A DNA stretch of 64,000 nucleotides, taken from NCBI RefSeq assembly GCF_008831285.2, contig NC_045140.1, positions 5,373,528 to 5,437,527 on the forward strand, read 5' to 3'. Shown in pieces: positions 61,856-64,000 of this stretch. The translations under genes were made by a program, and so were the position numbers. Within the stretch, counting starts at the first letter, position 1; each line of letters begins with the position of its first letter. The notes under the pieces were generated by a model. The model did no database searches. It was not told the DNA's origin and was given only the letters and a program-made list of their open reading frames with translations. The DNA is from Nymphaea colorata. Lineage: Eukaryota > Streptophyta > Magnoliopsida > Nymphaeales > Nymphaeaceae.

Positions 61856-62199
61856 CCTATGTCACATGGGTGTGGGTGTGGCTGCGATAATTGTTGAAAA
61901 ACGTAGGTGCGGTTGTTGCAAGAATATATATATATATGCAATTTTACGTATATATAAAGAGATAATCTGTTATATAGTTAATTAATTGTTTAATAGTCTT
62001 ATTTATCTATATCTCCGTTTTAGTAATTATAAGCATTTGTTTTAGGTCTAGTTTAGTTGGGTGCACATCTACAATTGTTAGTTTTGGTCTAGGTCGGTTG
62101 ACCGCAGCGGATGTGCCATGTCGGAGCCGCACCAACACCAGCGTCCATGTCACATCAATGCAGGTGCACTACTATTTAGGAGCACCCATGTGACATAGG
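61856..62199. mobile_element. 344-bp MITE with perfect 17-bp inverted ends
   Basis: CCTATGTCACATGGGTG (61856-61872) and CACCCATGTGACATAGG (62183-62199) are exact inverted repeats. CAGCCC occurs just outside or overlapping both ends and may be the target duplication. The interior has GGTGTGGGTGTGG, an AT core and GGAGCCGCACC, with no coding capacity. The same terminus recurs at 63533. Confidence 0.8.
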
Positions 62200-63530
62200 C
62201 CAGCCCACTGTAGTTTGCGCCATAGAAAGGATGTGCGTATGTGTGTCTGTGAGAGAGAGAGAGTCGAGAGAGAGCCCGCTTGTCTCCAATCCCAATGGCA
62301 AAGCCTGGTGGTAGTACCTGACGATTATGCCATTGTTCAATCAAAAAAAGAGGGAAGGGGCTGTCGTGCCCTTGAAAGGGGAGGGCAGTGGTCCTCTAGA
62401 TGTCCCGCAGGCCAACACAGGCACCCATAGGAAAGTGTCTAGTTTGGCAGCCATCGGCCCATCAACCTTTGCCATCTATGGTGGAAAAAAGAAGGAGGGG
62501 GGGTGGTGGAGCCTTAAAGATTCACTGGAGGCTGGTCGCCAGACTCATCGGCAACCTCCGACGATAGTGTTTGATAGTTGGAGAGTTAGAGAGGGTTAAT
62601 GAGAGAAGCTAAGAGTATAAGACTGAGGAGGTGCAGCAGGAGTATTAGCCAATTAGGTTAAAAACGAAAAGAAAGAAAATGGTGTCCTCCTTATCGGGCC
62701 TCATTAGGCCCATTGCACAGGCCTGGATCTAGCACGACCCAAGAAAACTTCAGCCCGTTAGGCCATAGTAGCAGCCCAGGCCCGGATGTTACCCATTGGG
62801 TACCCGACCCAATGCCCAGTCTTATGTTCTAATGATGATTTGATAACAAGAGAAAACAGTTGTCCATTGCTGCACCCAAGCTGCACGTGCATGTGCACCC
62901 AAGTTGACAACTCTTTTGAAGAGTATGTGTTACTTAGATTAGTTTCTATGCTTGCTGTGTCCTCATACCTGTTCTTCAAAATTGACCTGCACTCACCTAG
63001 ACATATGCACACCTGTGTACTCACATGAAGTAAAAGATTCATAGAGTGTCTTGATCTCTAGAGTAAAAAACAATACCTCGACTATGTGGATTTGGTTCTC
63101 ATTTGCAACCTTTATACTTCTCTAACCAAACGCCATGTGACATTACGGTGCATTGTCATGTAAATGCATACTGAAAAAGAAAAAATGAAAAACCATCTTG
63201 TCGGCCAATCACATACATCTCAAACCCTTGGAGCGCCCTTTAAGCACTTGCTGCAAAGGAAAAGATATTATGGTCTTTTTGAACATGTCCAATTGATCGT
63301 ATTGTTGTGCATGATCATCATGTCTTCCAACCATTATCATGATTGTTGTTCTCATTCTTTTACTGGCAAGGTTTTTTCTTGGGGGTTAAATGGGAAGTTT
63401 GTTTTTCTTGGAAAGAATCTCAAGGATGCAAAAATATTGATGTTAATGGTATTGTATGATGCACTATGTTACTTTTGACACTAGCTCTAGGTGTTGCGAG
63501 ATTGTATGGTGCACCTCGGGAGAGGTCCCT
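62200..63530. other. Repeat-rich DNA, nothing coding recognised
   Basis: A GAGAGA run (62250-62275), GC-richer blocks with GGGCC/CCCGA words (62690-62820), then ordinary AT-rich DNA. Open frames at 62215-62600 and 63164-63478 have no recognisable domains. Confidence 0.4.
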
Positions 63531-63532
63531 AA

Positions 63533-64000
63533 CCTATGTCACATGGGTGCGGGTACGATACGGGTACGGGTACGCGGACACGGCAGTTTTGAAATTTTTT
63601 GGATACGCAGACACGGGAAATTTTATATTCTAAAAAGATAAAAATGATAAAATAAAAAAAAACATTAAATTAATAATTCCGCTAACAATGGGAAGGGGAA
63701 GGACCCGACGGCCCTTCCTCCTCTTCCCCACCTGGGAAAATGAGGGACCCGAAAGTCCCTCCCTCTCTCCTTTGCCTTAGGACGAGGAAGGCTCCCTTGG
63801 AACTTCCACGAGTAAGGCAAAACAACAAAATCCCTAAATAGGGAAATCAGCAAATTAAAAAATAAAAAACATATTGCACATAGCATTGAAGAAGAGGATC
63901 AAGATCGACGGATTAACCGTCTAATATTCAAACAAAAACATCCCCAAATTGGAAAATCCAAAAAAAAAAAAAAAAAAACCAAATGAAGAACATGAAACCC
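63533..64000. mobile_element. Second copy of the CCTATGTCACATGGGTG-ended element, incomplete
   Basis: Starts with the same 17-bp terminus as the 61856 element, followed by GCGGGTACG units (63550-63620). No inverted partner appears before the window ends, so it is either longer or truncated. The tail has paired GGGACCCGAAAGTCCC-type words (63700-63760). Confidence 0.55.

Overview
The window is nuclear DNA from a flowering plant. Every confident gene is a plant family interrupted by GT-AG introns, and the sequence between genes is AT-rich and filled with microsatellites, MITEs, a SINE pair and transposon wrecks. A short plastid-derived insertion also points to a nuclear chromosome. I cannot name the species. 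Nothing looks bacterial: no operons, no CRISPR array and no rRNA or tRNA gene that I trust.

Five protein-coding genes could be reconstructed exon by exon with phases that fit. (1) 12.4-15.2 kb, + strand: a seven-exon bHLH transcription factor of the LRL/bHLH66 group, 480 aa, with one probable GC-AG intron. (2) 25.1-26.4 kb, - strand: GDP-L-fucose synthase, 2 exons, 317 aa. (3) 30.1-35.7 kb, - strand: a Golgi-type putative pectin methyltransferase (PMT/QUA2 family), 7 exons, 606 aa. (4) 39.0-46.6 kb, - strand: coatomer epsilon subunit, 7 exons, 289 aa, with a 3.8-kb third intron. (5) 51.1 to at least 59.8 kb, + strand: plant coilin, six exons seen (268 residues); the conserved C-terminal part is not visible and the gene probably runs past the right edge. 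The genes are unrelated housekeeping or regulatory genes, each with its own promoter. Genes 2 and 3 both act in Golgi and cell-wall polysaccharide metabolism and gene 4 in Golgi vesicle traffic, but I read this closeness as chance.

The rest is accessory DNA. The left 6 kb holds two pieces of a decayed CACTA (TNP2-type) transposase in the same orientation, separated by about 2.9 kb of unrelated sequence. A nuclear plastid insertion at 16.6-17.0 kb carries complete, uninterrupted psbE and psbF frames. At 17.6-19.15 kb an element with CTAGGGGGC/GCCCCCTAG ends encloses gene-like sequence (Pack-type candidate). A decayed LINE reverse-transcriptase tail lies at 20.5-21.3 kb. A tRNA-derived SINE family has two opposed copies at 47.0 and 49.1 kb, one with an 11-bp target-site duplication. 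The fifth coilin intron hosts a broken Ty3/gypsy chromovirus fragment followed by a 169-bp tandem repeat and long AT arrays. A 344-bp element with perfect 17-bp inverted ends lies at 61.9 kb, and a second copy of its terminus lies at 63.5 kb.

I did not find a clear undescribed system. The strongest points for follow-up are the GC-AG intron with its adjacent (TC)n tract in the bHLH gene, the intact psbE-psbF insertion, the SINE family, the gene-carrying TIR element and the foldback element in coilin intron 3.
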